Positions 17,280 through 25,512 are shown, numbered from the stretch's first letter. The stretch is 59,582 nt of DNA from Anaerolineae bacterium (GCA_947476335.1 CANJQH010000014.1:1-59582); one strand, 5' to 3'. A program made the numbers and translations. The notes: generated by a model not told the origin, from the sequence alone.

Positions 17280-18365
17280 ATGACCATCGAAATTCCCCGC
17301 ACCATGCCGGCCGTGGTATGCCACGGCCCGCGCGACTATCGCCTCGAAGAGCTCGCTGTTCCGCGACCGGGACCGGGCGAAGTGCTCGTCCGTGTGAAGC
17401 AGGCCGGCATCTGTGCCAGTGACCTGAAGTGTTACCTTGGTGCTGCGTTGTTCTGGGGAGATGCGCATCGTGAGGGGTATTGCCAGGCGCCAGTGACGCC
17501 AGGGCATGAATTCGTCGGCGAAGTCGTCAGCCTCGGTGATGGCGCGGGCGACAAGTACGGCCTGCAGCTTGGAGACATGGCGATCAGCGAACAGATCGTG
17601 CCATGCTGGAAGTGCCGCTATTGCCAGCGCGGCCAGTATTGGATGTGTCAGGATGGCGACGTGTACGGCTTCCGGCGCGAGACGTTCGGCGCCTTCGCTG
17701 AGTACATGCTCTTTCCGCGTGACGCAATTAACCACAAAGTGCCGCATGACCTGCCGGCGTCGCAGGCGGTGTTTATCGAACCGCTTGCCTGCTCGATTCA
17801 TGCTGTGCAGCGCGGTGACATCGAACTTGGTGATGTGGTGGTCATCGCCGGTGCCGGGCCGCTCGGCTTGGGCATGTTCGCGGCCGCGCGCATGAAGAGC
17901 CCTGGCCTGCTCATCGCCATTGACATGGATGACCAGCGCCTCGAACTTGCAAAGATGTGCGGCGCCGACCTCGGCTTCAACCCCGGCAAGGTCGATGTCG
18001 TTGATGAAGTGCGCAAGCTCACCGGCGGCTATGGTTGCGACGTATACATCGAAGCGACTGGACATCCATCTGCTGTGGAGCAGGGCCTGCACATGATTCG
18101 CAAGCTTGGTACCTTCGTCGAATTCAGCGTGATGCGCGAACCGGTGACGGTCGACTGGACGATCATCGGCGACACGAAGGAACTGAATGTGCACGGTTCG
18201 CATCTTGGGCCGTACTGCTATCCGATTGCCATCGACATGCTGCGCAAAGGCTTGCTGCCGATGGACCGCATCGTAACGCACGAATTGCCGCTGGCGGATT
18301 TTCAACGTGGTATCGATCTGGTTGCGTCTGGCAAACAGTCGGTGAAGGTAACGCTGTTGCCATGA
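17280..18365 (+). CDS. Zinc-dependent polyol/threitol-type dehydrogenase
   Basis: 361 residues of the MDR family. The catalytic zinc site ICASDLKCY (Cys, Asp) comes with GHEFVGEV. The structural zinc lobe reads CWKCRYCQRGQYWMC, four cysteines. The Rossmann turn is AGAGPLGLGMF near residue 190. Overall it resembles erythritol/threitol dehydrogenases. It probably oxidises a C4-C6 polyol or sugar with NAD. Its stop overlaps the next start as ATGA, so it is coupled with a GH109-like protein. A GTG start at 17232 is possible but adds 16 unconserved residues. Confidence 0.85.
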   Translation: MTIEIPRTMPAVVCHGPRDYRLEELAVPRPGPGEVLVRVKQAGICASDLKCYLGAALFWGDAHREGYCQAPVTPGHEFVGEVVSLGDGAGDKYGLQLGDMAISEQIVPCWKCRYCQRGQYWMCQDGDVYGFRRETFGAFAEYMLFPRDAINHKVPHDLPASQAVFIEPLACSIHAVQRGDIELGDVVVIAGAGPLGLGMFAAARMKSPGLLIAIDMDDQRLELAKMCGADLGFNPGKVDVVDEVRKLTGGYGCDVYIEATGHPSAVEQGLHMIRKLGTFVEFSVMREPVTVDWTIIGDTKELNVHGSHLGPYCYPIAIDMLRKGLLPMDRIVTHELPLADFQRGIDLVASGKQSVKVTLLP

Positions 18366-19564
18366 GCACAACGATGCACGGAATTCCTTTCGAAAAGCAC
18401 GAAATTGTGCGCGTCGGTTTGATCGGCTGCGGCAATCGCGGCGGCTTTCTGCTGGGTGAATTGCTGGCGGTACCTGGTGTGCAGGTGGTTGCGTTGACGG
18501 ATGTGCGCGAAGCGACGGCGATGAAAGCTGCTGCGCGCGTGGAGGCCGCAGGTCAGCTGCCGCCGCAGATGCACTTCGGTGCAGACGGCTGGCGTCGCGT
18601 GATCGATGCGCCGATTGACCTTGCCTATATTGCTACGCCGTGGGACACACACACGCCGTATGCCGTCGCCGCGATGGAAGCTGGGCGACATGTAGCGGTT
18701 GAAGTACCGGCTGCGGTGACCATTGAGGAATGCTGGCAGCTCGTCGAGACTTCTGAGCGCACGCGACGCCACTGCATGATGCTTGAGAACTGCTGTTACG
18801 ACGAGATCGAAATGTCGGTGAAGCGAATGGTGCGCGCCGGCCTGCTCGGCACGTTGACGCATGCTGAGTGCGCGTATATCCATGATCTGCGCACACTGTT
18901 GCTTTCAGACGAGAGCGAGGGCTTGTGGCGGCGCCAGCCGCATATTGATCGTGTGGGAAATCTGTATCCGACGCATGGGCTCGGTCCGGTGGCGCAGTGC
19001 CTCGACATCGGCGGCTCTGATGCGTTCGATTACATGGTGTCGATGAGCAGCCATGAGGCATCACTGCGCGAATATCGTGATGCGACGATCGCGATCGATT
19101 CGCCGAAGCGCGCCGAGACGTATCGCAACGGTGATATGAACACCAGCATCATTCGCACGAAGCTGGGGCGCACGATTTTGCTGCAGCACGATGTGGTGAC
19201 GCCGCGGCCGTACGATCGAAATTTCCTGATTGCCGGCACGCGCGGCACATTTCGTAACTACCCGCCGCGGCTGCATATCGACGGCGTGTCGAAGCATGAG
19301 GAATGGCTCAGCCATGAGAAGTTCCGCGCCGAATGGGAAGATCCGCTCTGGAAGACGCTCGGCGAATTCGCGCGCGAACGCGGCGGCCATGGCGGCATGG
19401 ACTACATCATGAACTATCGTCTGATTCAGACGCTGCGCGAAGGACTGCCGCCGGATTCAGATGTGTACGATGCCGCCGAGTGGAGTGCGCCTGGTCCGTT
19501 GTCGGATCTGTCTGTGGCAGGGCGTAGTGCTGCGGTGGATTTCCCGAGGTTCAGGGGGAAGTAG
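18362..19564 (+). CDS. Gfo/Idh/MocA protein of the GH109 type
   Basis: 400 residues. The Rossmann start is VRVGLIGCGNRGGFLLGELL; then EVPAAVTIEECWQLVETSER (EVPAA in place of EKP), CMMLENCCYDEIEMSVKRMV, AECAYIHDLR and NLYPTHGLGPVAQ. These are hallmarks of glycoside hydrolase family 109, which uses tightly bound NAD in an oxidation-elimination-reduction cycle. Known GH109 enzymes cleave alpha-N-acetylgalactosaminides. There is no signal peptide, so it would act in the cytoplasm. Coupled by ATGA to the dehydrogenase upstream. Glycosidase activity is inferred from the motifs. Confidence 0.82.
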   Translation: MSTTMHGIPFEKHEIVRVGLIGCGNRGGFLLGELLAVPGVQVVALTDVREATAMKAAARVEAAGQLPPQMHFGADGWRRVIDAPIDLAYIATPWDTHTPYAVAAMEAGRHVAVEVPAAVTIEECWQLVETSERTRRHCMMLENCCYDEIEMSVKRMVRAGLLGTLTHAECAYIHDLRTLLLSDESEGLWRRQPHIDRVGNLYPTHGLGPVAQCLDIGGSDAFDYMVSMSSHEASLREYRDATIAIDSPKRAETYRNGDMNTSIIRTKLGRTILLQHDVVTPRPYDRNFLIAGTRGTFRNYPPRLHIDGVSKHEEWLSHEKFRAEWEDPLWKTLGEFARERGGHGGMDYIMNYRLIQTLREGLPPDSDVYDAAEWSAPGPLSDLSVAGRSAAVDFPRFRGK

Positions 19565-19570
19565 ATAGTG

Positions 19571-19606
19571 GATAGTGATCGTGGTTCAGGAACCACGATC
19601 ACTATC
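19571..19606. terminator. Perfect 16-bp hairpin between convergent genes
   Basis: GATAGTGATCGTGGTT pairs exactly with its inverse around a CAGG loop, between the stops of the GH109-like gene and the aldolase gene. It lacks a long T tract, so it may work as a two-way intrinsic or processing terminator. Confidence 0.7.
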
Positions 19607-19616
19607 ACCATCACTA

Positions 19617-21677
19617 TCAGCGCACGTATGCCGCTGCGACGCCGCCATCGACATTCAGAATGCCGCCGGTGGTTTTGGCAGTGCGGTCTGATGCGAAGAA
19701 GGCGATTGCCTCGGCGATGTCTTCGGGATAGATGCTGACCTTCAGCGTATTGCGCTGGCGATACGCTTCCTCGAGTTGATCGACCGAGATACCCATGCTC
19801 TTTGCGCGTGCTTCGCGCCAGCCGCTGTCCCAGATCGAGCTGCCGCTGAGCACCGCATCCGGATTGACCGTGTTTACGCGAATACCGTGAGCGCCGCCTT
19901 CTTCTGCCAGACAGCGGGCCAGGTTGATTTCTGCGGCTTTGGCTGCGCCGTACGCGGCTGCGTTCTTGCTGCCGATCAGGCCGTTCTTGCTGGCGACGAA
20001 GATCAGGTTGCCCCCGATGTCCTGCGTGTGCCAGAGTTTGAATGCCTCACGGGCGAACAGGAAGTAGCCGGTGGCGAGCACGCTCATCAGTTTGTTCCAC
20101 TCGGCCGTCGACGTGTCGACCACCGGGTTTGAGCTGGCGAGGCCTGCGTTGTTCACCACGATGTCGATGCCGCCGTATGCAGCGACGGCGGACTGCAGCG
20201 CAGCGATGACCTGTGCTTCTTCGGTGACGTTGCACGACACGGCGATTGCGCGTTTGTGGCCGAAGCGTTTGACAATGTCGTCGGCGACGGTCTGTGCGCC
20301 GTCGCTGTTCAGATCAGCGATGACGACGTGTGCGCCTTCCTGTGCCAGGCGGATGGCGGTGGCGCGGCCGATGCCGCTGGCTGCGCCGGTGACTACGGCG
20401 ATGCGGCCGGCCAGGTCTTTGTCTGGTGGGCGCTGCGCGAGCTTATACAGTTCGAGCGGCCAGTATTCGATGGCGAAAGCTTCAGCTGGCGAGAGTGATG
20501 TGAACTGATCGAGTGCGGTCGAGCCGCGCATGACGGCGATGGCGCGGTGATACAGATCGTTGCTGACCTGTGCGAGGCCTGCGTCGCGGCCAGTAGTGAA
20601 CATGCCGAGCCCGCGCACGAGCACCACACGCGGCGCCGGGTTGAACATCTTGTCGTTTGATGCGGCGTGTGCTTTGAAGTACGTTTCGTATTCGCTTTGG
20701 TAGCGCGCTACGCCGTCGCGCACTGCGTTTTTCAGCGACTCGACGTCGGCGCCGTCCCAGTCGATGAACAGCGGCGCGCGCTTGGTGTGCACAAGATGAT
20801 CTGGGCAGGCAGCGCCGACTGCAGAAAGTTCCGCTGCGCGTTCGCTGTTGACGAATTCGAGTACATCGGCGGCGTCGTCGAAGCGCACCACGGCGCGCGC
20901 GAGTTTGCTGACTGCGCCGCGCAGGGCGGGTGCGATGGCGCGCGCAATTTCGGTGCGCGATTCTGCCGAACGTTCCACTACGACCGGCGGGCCGAACACT
21001 GCACGGCCGCGTGCGCGGTCGGCGATGAACTGCTCCGCTTCGCCGATGATGCGGATGGTTTTGTCGTAGCATGTGCGCGGATCGTCGTCCCATGTGACGA
21101 GGCCGTGCTTGCCCATGACGACGCATTCGATCTGTGGGTTGTCGCGCACGGCGGCGCCAATCTGGCGGCTGAGCGTGAACCCCGGACGAATGTAATCGAC
21201 CCATGCAGCGCGGTCGCCGTACACTTCGCGCATCCAGCGTTTGCCTTCGAGCGAGCATGCCAGTGAGATGACCGCATCGGGGTGCGTGTGATCCGTATGC
21301 GCGGCTGGGATGAACGCATGCAACAGCGTCTCGATGCTTTGGCGCGGCATATTCAGGCCGAGCAGGCACTGTGATAAATACGCGACCATTTCCTCGTCGC
21401 TCATTTCCTGGCGTGCGAAGAGCGGTTCGATGTCCTCCATGCGCAGGCCTGCGAAATCCTTTGCTCGCATACTTGCCAGGTCGCTGCCGCTGCCTTTGAC
21501 CCAGAGAGTGCGCACCGGGCGGCCACGGAAATCAGTTTCAATGGTTTTGCTGCCGGTGTTGCCACCGAAGATATTGCAAACGCTGCGATCGGCGCCGAGC
21601 AGGCGTGAGCGGTAGACGAGCAAGTCGAGGCCGGCAAGACCGGCTGCGTCGCTGGGGTTCCAGAGGTTGGCAGGCAT
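19617..21677 (-). CDS. rhaEW: Bifunctional rhamnulose-1-P aldolase / lactaldehyde dehydrogenase
   Basis: 686 residues in two parts. Residues 1-380 form a class II aldolase/adducin domain with AAHTDHTHPDAVISL (zinc histidines) and VVMGKHGLVTWDDD. Residues about 425-686 form a short-chain dehydrogenase, with GRIAVVTGAASGIGRATAIR for NAD binding, VNNAGLAS and YGAAKAAEIN carrying the Tyr-Lys pair. This fusion cleaves rhamnulose-1-phosphate to dihydroxyacetone phosphate and lactaldehyde and oxidises the latter. It is divergent from a DeoR-like regulator across an element-filled 352-bp gap. No rhamnose isomerase or kinase is visible here, so another 6-deoxysugar remains possible. Confidence 0.9.
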   Translation of the reverse strand: MPANLWNPSDAAGLAGLDLLVYRSRLLGADRSVCNIFGGNTGSKTIETDFRGRPVRTLWVKGSGSDLASMRAKDFAGLRMEDIEPLFARQEMSDEEMVAYLSQCLLGLNMPRQSIETLLHAFIPAAHTDHTHPDAVISLACSLEGKRWMREVYGDRAAWVDYIRPGFTLSRQIGAAVRDNPQIECVVMGKHGLVTWDDDPRTCYDKTIRIIGEAEQFIADRARGRAVFGPPVVVERSAESRTEIARAIAPALRGAVSKLARAVVRFDDAADVLEFVNSERAAELSAVGAACPDHLVHTKRAPLFIDWDGADVESLKNAVRDGVARYQSEYETYFKAHAASNDKMFNPAPRVVLVRGLGMFTTGRDAGLAQVSNDLYHRAIAVMRGSTALDQFTSLSPAEAFAIEYWPLELYKLAQRPPDKDLAGRIAVVTGAASGIGRATAIRLAQEGAHVVIADLNSDGAQTVADDIVKRFGHKRAIAVSCNVTEEAQVIAALQSAVAAYGGIDIVVNNAGLASSNPVVDTSTAEWNKLMSVLATGYFLFAREAFKLWHTQDIGGNLIFVASKNGLIGSKNAAAYGAAKAAEINLARCLAEEGGAHGIRVNTVNPDAVLSGSSIWDSGWREARAKSMGISVDQLEEAYRQRNTLKVSIYPEDIAEAIAFFASDRTAKTTGGILNVDGGVAAAYVR

Positions 21678-21686
21678 GACTGATAG

Positions 21687-21715
21687 ATCGTACGGCTGCG
21701 TTGCGTGTCTGTCAA
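21687..21715 (-). promoter_or_regulatory. Sigma70-type promoter of the rhaEW-like gene
   Basis: On the minus strand TTGACA (21715-21710) and TACGAT (21692-21687) are separated by exactly 17 bases. TACGAT is nine bases from the ATG at 21677, giving a very short or absent leader. Element B6 is inserted 12 bp upstream of the -35 box. Confidence 0.8.
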
Positions 21716-21727
21716 TTCGCTGTTTGA

Positions 21728-21941
21728 GTAACTACTCAGGCTAAGTGAGTCGCCAAAAGTTCTGGCGGCAGATTCGCCTCCCCCGCAAAGCGGGGGAGGC
21801 GAATCTGCCGGACAAAACTTATGGACAGGAACTTAGCCATTTTTCCAACGCGAAACACGCTATTCCTTCCCCTGAAGGCCCCTGAAGGGGGAAGGAATAG
21901 CGTGTTTCGCGGGAAATATTGATTTGGGCCTGGGTAGTTAC
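21728..21941 (-). mobile_element. Family B element B6 carrying a nested family A copy
   Basis: A B copy in reverse orientation, split by element A3 (21742-21835). The outer flanks CTGTTTGA (21720-21727) and CTGTTTGA (21942-21949) are an exact 8-bp target duplication. Removing A3 and one TA leaves a B arm of exactly normal length. The central hairpin has an extra 10-bp duplication (GGCCCCTGAA). It lies between the rhaEW and regulator promoters. Confidence 0.92.
21742..21835 (-). mobile_element. Family A palindromic element, copy A3, nested in B6
   Basis: It has TA on both sides (21742-21743 and 21834-21835) and outer ends as in A1 but inverted. The insertion split the B arm between CAGGC and GCCAT. 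With one TA removed, the arm reads CAGGCTAGCCAT, against CAGGCCAGCCAT in intact copies, the same length with one substitution. This is direct evidence for transposition into a TA target. Confidence 0.9.
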
Positions 21942-21962
21942 CTGTTTGATTGAAGGGCAATA

Positions 21963-21977
21963 CTGCCGAATCGGCAG
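21963..21977. promoter_or_regulatory. Palindromic operator candidate CTGCCGA-A-TCGGCAG
   Basis: A perfect 7-1-7 palindrome, 17 bp upstream of the -35 box of the DeoR-like regulator. Its position suits binding by that regulator or by an activator. No second copy was seen near the rhaEW promoter. Confidence 0.45.
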
Positions 21978-21994
21978 AAAATGTGCGCTTCGAA

Positions 21995-22022
21995 TTGACA
22001 AAAGCTGTTGACTCGCTAGGAT
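21995..22022 (+). promoter_or_regulatory. Promoter of the DeoR-fusion gene, leaderless layout
   Basis: TTGACA (21995-22000), a 16-base spacer and TAGGAT (22017-22022) are followed by seven bases and then the ATG at 22030. Transcription should start at the initiation codon. Confidence 0.75.
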
Positions 22023-22029
22023 TCCGACT

Positions 22030-23787
22030 ATGTCCAGCAAAGCACGGGATCGTCGACTGCGCATTCTTGATGCGTTGAATCAGCACGGAGAAGTGCATCT
22101 TGGGGAGATGTGCGATCAATTTCAGGTTTCCGAAGGCACGATACGCGCCGACCTGGCGGCGCTGCAGGTGGATGGCCGGCTGATTCGAACGCACGGCGGG
22201 GCGCGTTCGTTGGCGCATTTGGGTGTGCGTGTGCCGCTGACGCGTGCGCTGGTCACAGAGAATTCGGCTGATATGCAGCGCATCGCTGAGCGCGCATCCG
22301 AGCTTGTGGCCGACGGCGACACGGTGCTGTTGTGCGATGGCGAGATTACGCGGGCGATGGCACCGCGGCTGTTGACGAAGCGCAACCTCACGATTGTGAC
22401 GAACAGCCTCGAGATTGCATTTCAACTTACGCAGAATTCCGGCTGTACGGTGCTGTTGACGGGTGGGCAGCTTGGCGCGTCGGCGACGATGGGTAGTGAA
22501 ATGGGGGCGCTCAACGGCAGCCTGGCGGTTGCGACGTTGCAGGGTGTGCGAGTGGATAAGGCGTTCATCGGCTGCGATGGCGTAACGCATTCGCAGGGAT
22601 TTGCCAGCAACGAGATTGAGCTTGCGCAGCTGAAGGCGGCCATGGTGCAGTGTGCGCAGACGGTGGTGACCCTTGCATTGCCTGCGGCCGTTGGGCGTGC
22701 TGCGCTGATGAGCTTCTACGAAATTGGATCGTCGGAAGAGCGCACGACGCATCTGATCACCGCCAGCGGTGCGGCGGCGCAGGAAGTGGCGGCGCTGCGC
22801 AGCAGCGGTTTGCGCGTGACGTTGTGTGGTGAGGGTATTGTGCAGATTTGTCTGGACAGCCCACCTGAGAAGCGCTGGCGCATCGGCTTTGCGAATCTGA
22901 ATGAGCGCGAGGAATTTGCCATCGCTGTGCGTCGTGGGCTTGAGGCTGCGGCGCAATTCAGTCAGCACGTTGAGCTGCTGGTTGCGGACAACGACAGCGA
23001 TCCACGTACGGCGTTGGCCAATGCGCGCAGAATGATCGATGCCGGCATCGATGTGCTGATTGAATATCAGGTTGATGAACTGACTAATCAGACCATCATG
23101 GATATGTGCCGCACGGCTCATGTGCCTGTGATTGCGGTGGATATTCCGGCGGTGGGGGCGACTTTCTTCGGCGCCGATAACTATCGAGCTGGGCGCATGG
23201 CTGGAGATGCGGCGGCGCGCTGGATTCGCAGGCACTGGCAGGGTCGCATCGATAAGGTCGTCGTCCTGGAGCAGCGAGTATCGGGTTCGTTGCCGGCGGC
23301 GCGCATTCAGGGACAGCTCGATGTGCTGGAGGCCGAGCTCGCCGTGGGCGACAAGCACATTGTGCGTTACGACACACACGGCGATTTGAAGGAATCGCGC
23401 AAGGCGGCGATGCAGGCGCTGCACAATATTCCGTGGGGCAAGCGCGTGTTGTTCGTCGGCATGAACGCGGCATCGGCGATGGGTGCGCTGCAGGCGGTTG
23501 AAGTGCTCGAGCGGCAGCGTGACACTGTGGTGGTGAGCCAGAACATCAATCAGGGAATTCGGCAGGAACTGGAGCGCCGCAATCCGGTGCTCATCGGCGC
23601 AGTTGATTATTTCCCTGAGGAGTATGGAAAAAAATTACTTCGTCTGGCGACCGATCTTCTCGAAGGCATCGGCGTGCCGCCGGCGGTACATACAAATCAT
23701 GCGCTTGTGGTTTCTGATGCAGCGCCGATCGCAACGTCGCACGACGAACGTGGGGGCGGATCACGGCGTGAACTGATCATGGTGTAA
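22030..23787 (+). CDS. DeoR-type regulator fused to a periplasmic-binding-protein domain
   Basis: 585 residues. Residues 1-60 are a DeoR helix-turn-helix (FQVSEGTIRADLAALQVDGR, then RTHGGA). Residues 75-245 are a DeoR sensor domain (VTNSLEIA, LLTGGQLGAS, AFIGCDG). Residues about 283-560 are a type 1 periplasmic-binding fold like ribose-binding proteins and LacI regulators (RIGFANLNEREEFAIAVRRG, GADNYRAGRMAG). The phosphosugar site of DeoR is degraded: the usual DSSK-like segment reads LALPAAVGRAAL, and the SGTTT-like turn reads DGEIT. Effector sensing has probably moved to the C-terminal domain. It is divergent from rhaEW, its likely target. Confidence 0.85.
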   Translation: MSSKARDRRLRILDALNQHGEVHLGEMCDQFQVSEGTIRADLAALQVDGRLIRTHGGARSLAHLGVRVPLTRALVTENSADMQRIAERASELVADGDTVLLCDGEITRAMAPRLLTKRNLTIVTNSLEIAFQLTQNSGCTVLLTGGQLGASATMGSEMGALNGSLAVATLQGVRVDKAFIGCDGVTHSQGFASNEIELAQLKAAMVQCAQTVVTLALPAAVGRAALMSFYEIGSSEERTTHLITASGAAAQEVAALRSSGLRVTLCGEGIVQICLDSPPEKRWRIGFANLNEREEFAIAVRRGLEAAAQFSQHVELLVADNDSDPRTALANARRMIDAGIDVLIEYQVDELTNQTIMDMCRTAHVPVIAVDIPAVGATFFGADNYRAGRMAGDAAARWIRRHWQGRIDKVVVLEQRVSGSLPAARIQGQLDVLEAELAVGDKHIVRYDTHGDLKESRKAAMQALHNIPWGKRVLFVGMNAASAMGALQAVEVLERQRDTVVVSQNINQGIRQELERRNPVLIGAVDYFPEEYGKKLLRLATDLLEGIGVPPAVHTNHALVVSDAAPIATSHDERGGGSRRELIMV

Positions 23788-23794
23788 TCACCGT

Positions 23795-24370
23795 ATGGAT
23801 GTGGATACAACTACGGGGAAAAAGATGACCAGTGACTGGCAGTTGATTTTTGGCTCGAGCGTGCGCAGTAGCGGGCGCAGTAATGTACCGGATGTGTATC
23901 GGGCATCATTCCGGCGCATGATGACGCGCACGGGAATTGCTGTGGGTGCGGCGACGGCGGCGTCGATGCACTTGATGACATTTTTGGTGAATGCGCTGCC
24001 GCGCGGCGTACTTGGTGGCTTGACGGCGTTGTTCTGGCAGATCGTGACGATGGTACCGTTGACCATGGTGTACGTGCTGGGTGGAATGCTGCTCGGCCTG
24101 TTGATGAATCAGGTGTCGATGGGGATTGCGGTGGTGTTGTACCGGCGTGCGCCCATGCTTGCTGAAGTGCTGTGCGCTGCTTTGGGGCTGGCCATCTTCG
24201 CATTTTCAGTAGGTAGTCTGGCAATGCCGAGCCTGCTGGCTGAAGCGGATCCGCGTTATATGAATATGAGCGCTGTGCTTGCGCTGCTGACAGCGGCGAT
24301 CGGCGGTGGCATGCTCGGGCTGATCACTGTGCGTCGTGTGCGTGCGTATCTAACAGAGCGCGGGATGTGA
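23795..24370 (+). CDS. Four-helix membrane protein of unknown function
   Basis: 191 residues. A polar N-terminal 40 residues precede four hydrophobic segments (around 44-66, 73-105, 120-148 and 158-178), with a basic C-terminal tail (RRVRAYLTERGM). I do not recognise a family. It begins seven bases after the regulator stop and so may be co-transcribed. An alternative ATG at 23825 would remove ten residues. A hairpin terminator follows. Confidence 0.6.
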   Translation: MDVDTTTGKKMTSDWQLIFGSSVRSSGRSNVPDVYRASFRRMMTRTGIAVGAATAASMHLMTFLVNALPRGVLGGLTALFWQIVTMVPLTMVYVLGGMLLGLLMNQVSMGIAVVLYRRAPMLAEVLCAALGLAIFAFSVGSLAMPSLLAEADPRYMNMSAVLALLTAAIGGGMLGLITVRRVRAYLTERGM

Positions 24371-24397
24371 GACAGGGCCGCGGCTGCGGGTGTGCAC

Positions 24398-24436
24398 AAA
24401 AACATCAGCAGATTACGCAGCGCCGCTGATGTTTTT
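24398..24436 (+). terminator. Intrinsic terminator after the 23795 gene
   Basis: AAAAACATCAGC pairs exactly with GCTGATGTTTTT around a 15-base loop. The descending arm ends in five T residues, 28 bp after the stop codon. The A-rich ascending arm would also serve transcripts from the other side. Confidence 0.7.
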
Positions 24437-24452
24437 GCGCGCTCGGGCAGGT

Positions 24453-24599
24453 GTGTTTCGCGGGAAATACTGATTTGGGCCTTGAGTAGTTACCAAAACA
24501 CGCTGTTTCTTCTTCTGCTGTTTCTCCTTCTGCTGTTTCTTCTTCTAAAAGAGAAACAGCGTGTTTTGCGATAAATATCGACGAAGCTTGAGCAGCTAC
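24453..24599 (-). mobile_element. Composite family B remnant B7 with 15-bp repeats
   Basis: The first part (24453-24493) is a right half of family B ending GAGTAGTTAC. It is joined to a second B-like unit (24494-24599) whose hairpin arms are AAAACACGCTGTTTCT and its inverse, and whose end reads GCTTGAGCAGCTAC. The loop of this second hairpin is expanded by tandem copies of TTTCTTCTTCTGCTG. No matching left ends were found, so the composite is rearranged. Confidence 0.6.
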
Positions 24600-24605
24600 G
24601 TTTTT

Positions 24606-25505
24606 CTATATTTCTCGTCGTCGTCGACGTTGTTCGAAGTACAGCATGGTGGCCATCGTTTCACGCAGGGGTTCGATGAGCAGCACTGCGAGATTGCCGG
24701 CGATGATGGTGAGCGCGTTCAGGCGTGGGCCGGGCGGATACAGCACTGAGCCCATGCCCATCACGAAAGTAGGCAGGGCGGTGAGCACCACGAAAATCAG
24801 TTCGTAGGTGAGCCACGTTCCATAAATGGAAATCACGCGCCTGCGTAGCAGCGACGCACTGCGCCGTAGTGCGCCGATGGGCGTGGTGTTTTCGAGCATT
24901 ACTCCTTGTGTGAGGAAGAGCCAGGTTGGAAATGCACAGACCAGCAGTACGACGCCGATCACCGCTGCGGTGCTTGAGAGCGCATACAACTTTGCTGCTG
25001 CGAGCATGATGAGCAGCGGCGCTGCGTACGTTGCACAAAGCCGTGGCAGTGCACGACGCGCCTGCGTCAGTGCGTCGGCCAGTGAGCATACGCGGCCGCG
25101 GTAGCGCGCTGCGATCAATGGCACGAGCACGGCGCTTTGCAGCAGCGATGAAAACAGCGAGATGCCCAGCCCGACGGCTCCCGCGGCGTCGAGTTTGCCA
25201 CTGGTGAAGACGCGCGCTGCGATGCCGAGCAGTGTGTACATATCCTGGCCGGAGCGGTATCGTGTGGGCACAATCCAAGAATTCGGCGCCGCTAGCGCGC
25301 CGACCTGCCAGAGAATTGTGGGCAGATTGGCGAGTGCAACTGCGGTGAGAAAGACTCCCGGCGTCCCAAGCAATAGCGTCAGCGCTGCGTTAAAAATTTG
25401 CGACATGTCCATTGGACGAAGCACATGATCGGTGTGCTCTGACGCAGGTGCGGGCGAACTCATTACTGGTGCGGGCGAACTTATTACTGGTGCGGGCGAA
25501 CTCAT
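24606..25505 (-). CDS. Multi-spanning membrane protein (YciC/GDPD-membrane-domain-like)
   Basis: 299 residues. An N-terminal SSPAPV repeat (encoded by 21-bp tandem DNA repeats at 25447-25512) precedes the text LRPMDMSQIFNAALTLLL, typical of proteins with a six-helix domain like YciC or the membrane part of GDPD proteins. Helices follow to residue 290, with GALRRSASLLRRR in a cytoplasmic loop. Function unknown. ATG 25505 is chosen because TACACT lies eight bases upstream; 25562 is an alternative that adds 19 residues. Confidence 0.6.
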   Translation of the reverse strand: MSSPAPVISSPAPVMSSPAPASEHTDHVLRPMDMSQIFNAALTLLLGTPGVFLTAVALANLPTILWQVGALAAPNSWIVPTRYRSGQDMYTLLGIAARVFTSGKLDAAGAVGLGISLFSSLLQSAVLVPLIAARYRGRVCSLADALTQARRALPRLCATYAAPLLIMLAAAKLYALSSTAAVIGVVLLVCAFPTWLFLTQGVMLENTTPIGALRRSASLLRRRVISIYGTWLTYELIFVVLTALPTFVMGMGSVLYPPGPRLNALTIIAGNLAVLLIEPLRETMATMLYFEQRRRRREI

Positions 25506-25512
25506 TACTGAG
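25447..25512. repeat. 21-bp tandem repeat in the 5' end of the membrane protein gene
   Basis: Three near-identical 21-bp units (GAACTCATTACTGGTGCGGGC type) encode SSPAPV-M/I in frame on the minus strand. The last unit contains the start codon, so changes in copy number would change only the N-terminal length. Confidence 0.75.

Noticed and set aside
16614-18371. A 585-codon minus-strand open frame opposite the YceI-like and dehydrogenase genes
   Set aside because: It is antisense to two genes with clear family motifs, is rich in His, Arg and Gln as expected of a shadow frame, and has no recognisable domain.
21736-23424. A 562-codon minus-strand open frame opposite the DeoR-fusion gene
   Set aside because: Its composition is that of a shadow frame and it ends by translating elements A and B; the plus strand carries clear DeoR motifs.
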